This document shows, in pieces, positions 61,711-64,000 of a stretch of DNA of 64,000 nt (within the stretch, counting starts at the first letter, position 1; the number at the start of each line of letters is the position of its first letter). The translations under genes and the position numbers were made by a program. The stretch lies in NCBI GenBank assembly GCA_017506865.1, contig JAFCMP010000120.1, forward strand, positions 62,001 through 126,000, given 5' to 3'. Origin of the DNA: Tribonema minus (taxonomy: Eukaryota; Sar; Xanthophyceae; Tribonematales; Tribonemataceae). The notes beneath the pieces were generated by a model. The model worked only from the letters and a program-made list of their open reading frames with translations. It was not told the DNA's origin and ran no database searches.

Positions 61711-62143
61711 GTCTTCAGAGCGATGGCGGCGGCGAGGTCGCTGGCCACGCGCGAGTTGTACTACACTCGTCACTGCGTCGACGAGGTGAGCTGCCAGGAC
61801 GAGATCTGGGTTTACGAGTGGTTGAACGGCACGCCGAGAACGCATAAACAGAGCGCGGATACGCGCTGGTAGAGCACGAGGTACCGCACACGCGCTATGA
61901 ATCCAGTCCGCTCAGATAAGTGCCCCCCGATTGCTCCAGCAGCAGGAATCGAGCTGCGGCATGGCATATAATTCTGCGCCGCACCCCCAATCACAGCGGT
62001 TAAGGTGTCCCCGAATGAAACCACCACAACTGAAACTTGAACTTCTCTCTGCAGCGGTGACCCCTGCCATCGCTGGCACTTTAGCCCAGCCGTAGCTTCG
62101 AGAATCCAGCACGCAGCTCCAGGGGGAGCCTCACTAGCTCGCG
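61711..62143. promoter_or_regulatory. Region between divergent FAIM-domain and BAR-domain genes
   Basis: 433 bp between opposed ATGs. A plus-strand ORF, MAAARSLATRELYYTRHCVDE, starts at 61723, only 12 bp from the FAIM gene ATG, and ends at a GAG/GTGAGC donor-like site. It could be an upstream first exon of the BAR-domain gene. No core promoter motif is recognised. Confidence 0.4.
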
Positions 62144-64000
62144 ATGTCCATCATCCCTCCACATTTCGGTTCCTCTCCTCGTAGTAGGCCCAGCACAGTG
62201 GAAGCTTTAGTTTCCTCTGTTTTCGACAGCAATGGTGGGGCACCTCCTGCACCGGGACAGCACGCACCTTCCAGGAAAAAAGGGTTCAAGGACTGGAAGA
62301 GAAGGGTGGGCGAGTCTACGCTGCAGGCGATGGGTTTGGCGAACCCCAGCAATGACGAGAACTCAGCCAGCCTAGAGGCTCCTTTGGCCGAGTTCAATCA
62401 AACCCGCGACAACCTGGCGCTGATGCAAAAGCAGGTGAAGGCGTACATGGTGGCGGTGGAGGCGGAGTTTACGATGGCGCAGCACCTGACGTTTCTGCAC
62501 GCGCCTCACACGGGGGATACGGCTCAGTTCGTGGAAGCAGCCCTGGCGAAGAACCCCGTGCACGAGGCGCTGATGAAAGGGGTAAGTTTGCGGCTATACT
62601 GCCATGAAGCTAGACTCATGGCCATCAGCATTCTTACGAATTGACTACAATGCTGACGTGTCCTAATGCAACCACGCAGCGGCTGCTGACAATCATGAGT
62701 GCACTGAAGCATAGTGGAGGCATACATAAAGATTGCCAGATGCCATCACCGATACCTTCTCCTGCGACTGACGGCTCAGGCACGGCAGTGCTGGCCACGT
62801 TAAGCCTGACCTGATGCACCAAAACGAGCAGCAAACAATGCTCTACATTTAAAGATTGTGCAGCCAGAACATCAGCTTCAACACCGCAATACACCTAATG
62901 GTTCGAGCACCGTGATCGCAGCAGAGAAAATGGCGACGCATGAAGTCAGCGTAGCGCAGCTAAGCCGGCCTGTCCGCACAGCCAGAGTGTCCTGCCAAAG
63001 CTGTTGTGACGCCTTGCTGTCTGTCTCTTTCCAACAACACGCTTGTGGCGCCATATCACTTTGCGGACTTCACATGAACCCGTGTGCGGCAGCCGCCCTG
63101 TGGCACCATCACGCTGTTGAAGCGCGCTCAACAGGCGCTTTTGTGCCCTCTTGTCTGCAGCATGCACACAGGCGGCAGCCCGAGTGGCTGCATGCAATGT
63201 CGCCTGCATGCAATGGCTCTGCATATCATCGCGCACCGCTGCGCTCGCCTGTACCGCATGCTGCATCATCAGCACTCGGACGGGGAAGTCAAATACGACA
63301 ATGTGCGGCGCAGCAGAGAGGACCACAAGCCGCACAGCTGACCGCTGCCACCGCCCCTTGCATGGTGCGCCGCACTGCCGCCGCTGCCGCCGCCGCCATC
63401 GCGCAGATGCGCACGAGTGGCCGTGCGTGCTGTAGGCGATTCTCTGCACAAGAATGACATGCTCACCTCATCTTGAAACGCGATGCTTGTGGCAGTGAAG
63501 TTCAAAAGTACCTCAGCGTGGCGCGCGGAGAGTCGCAATGCCAACCAACGCATGCCGCTTCGCCGCCGCCGCCGCCGCCGCTGCTGCCTGCGCAGATGCA
63601 CGAGTGGCTGTGCGCGCCGCTGCAGGCTGTGCTGGCCTTCTTCAACGAGAGTGATATGCTCACCCCGTTCACTGCGACATTGCCCATATGGCAACCAACT
63701 CACAGTTCACTCCTCGTGCAGCGCCGAGAGCGTCACAATGCTGACCGCCGCGTGCCGCGCCGCCGCCGCCGCCGCCGCTGCCGCTGCTGCCGCGCGCGCA
63801 GATGCACGAGTGGCTGTGCGCGCCGCTGCAGGCAGTGCTGGCCTTCTGCGACGAGCGTGATACGCTCACCCCGTTATGCAGTATCACCCCTGTGGCAGCC
63901 AACTGACTGTGCACTCCGTGTGCAGCACCGGGAGAGTCGCAACGCTGACCGCCCCATGTCGCGCCACCGCCGCCGCCGCCGCTGCCGCTGCTGCCGCGCG
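62144..64000 (+). CDS. Probable BAR-domain protein, 5' part (runs off window)
   Basis: First exon 62144-62581 (146 codons) ends at AAAGGG/GTAAGT. It encodes a short disordered start, then KKGFKDWKRRVGESTLQAMG, then a long helical stretch (FNQTRDNLALMQKQVKAYMV...AEFTMAQHL). The Arg/Lys-rich helix, the FN.T...L......Y spacing and the later exon-like MHEWLCAPLQAVLAF resemble BAR domains, which bend membranes in endocytosis and trafficking. The true second exon is not in the window; only copies of its 5' edge are seen. Start chosen as the first in-frame ATG. Family call is tentative. Confidence 0.5.
63160..64000 (+). repeat. Tandem copies of a downstream exon's acceptor edge
   Basis: Copies after GCGCAG at about 63407, 63593 and 63801, with a fourth beginning at the window edge, repeat ATGCACGAGTGGCTGTGCGC and ~35 nt more, preceded by a (CCG)n tract. 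The period is about 205 nt. The last copies are best preserved, which predicts the true exon just beyond position 64000. Confidence 0.8.

Overview
The window looks like nuclear DNA of a GC-rich, flagellated alga with a red-type secondary plastid, most likely a stramenopile or haptophyte; I cannot choose between them. Signs: genes split by many GT-AG introns; TTAGGG (not TTTAGGG) telomere-like tracts inside introns; two proteins with a signal peptide followed by a Phe-led transit region (AAAFAP, ADGFV), the bipartite plastid targeting of such algae; a dynein-2 intermediate chain, implying cilia; and a violaxanthin de-epoxidase relative. All gene models were built by hand. For five genes the exon phases agree, and in the four that are complete the summed lengths are multiples of three.

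Layout: ~112-1627 (+) end of a WD40 gene; 2952-11590 (-) a seven-exon violaxanthin de-epoxidase-like gene, 584 aa; 11700-18149 (+) a six-exon DYNC2I1/WDR60 gene, 1080 aa, divergent from it across 109 bp; 19414-19569 (-) a doubtful small ORF; 19682-34854 (+) a long gene of at least eleven exons for a plastid-targeted helical protein, probably Tic110-like; 37064-38958 (+) a two-exon unknown protein; 41330-42807 (+) exons of a protein with a possible XPA-C-like segment; 44734-56780 (-) a complete 12-kb LTR retrotransposon; 57768-61710 (-) a FAIM-domain protein with a long Gln/Ser-rich tail; 62144 to the end (+) the start of a probable BAR-domain gene.

Two things stand out. First, the Ty3/gypsy element carries a full cytosine-5 DNA methyltransferase domain inside its gag-pol frame, plus a divergent chromodomain and two Tudor/SH3-like C-terminal motifs. 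It has a 4-bp target duplication, near-identical LTRs and intact catalytic motifs, so it is young and may be active. Second, nearly every long intron is filled with tandem copies of the neighbouring splice junction (20-110 nt of exon edge plus adjoining intron), often mixed with TTAGGG tracts. Copies of both donor and acceptor edges occur in at least five genes. A short motif, GCTGAGCACTGC or its complement, recurs dozens of times in introns and exons.

The host genes do not form an operon-like pathway. The de-epoxidase relative and the Tic110-like protein are both plastid-directed, and DYNC2I1 serves cilia. Remaining stretches over 300 bp without a gene are mostly low-complexity DNA and are noted individually.
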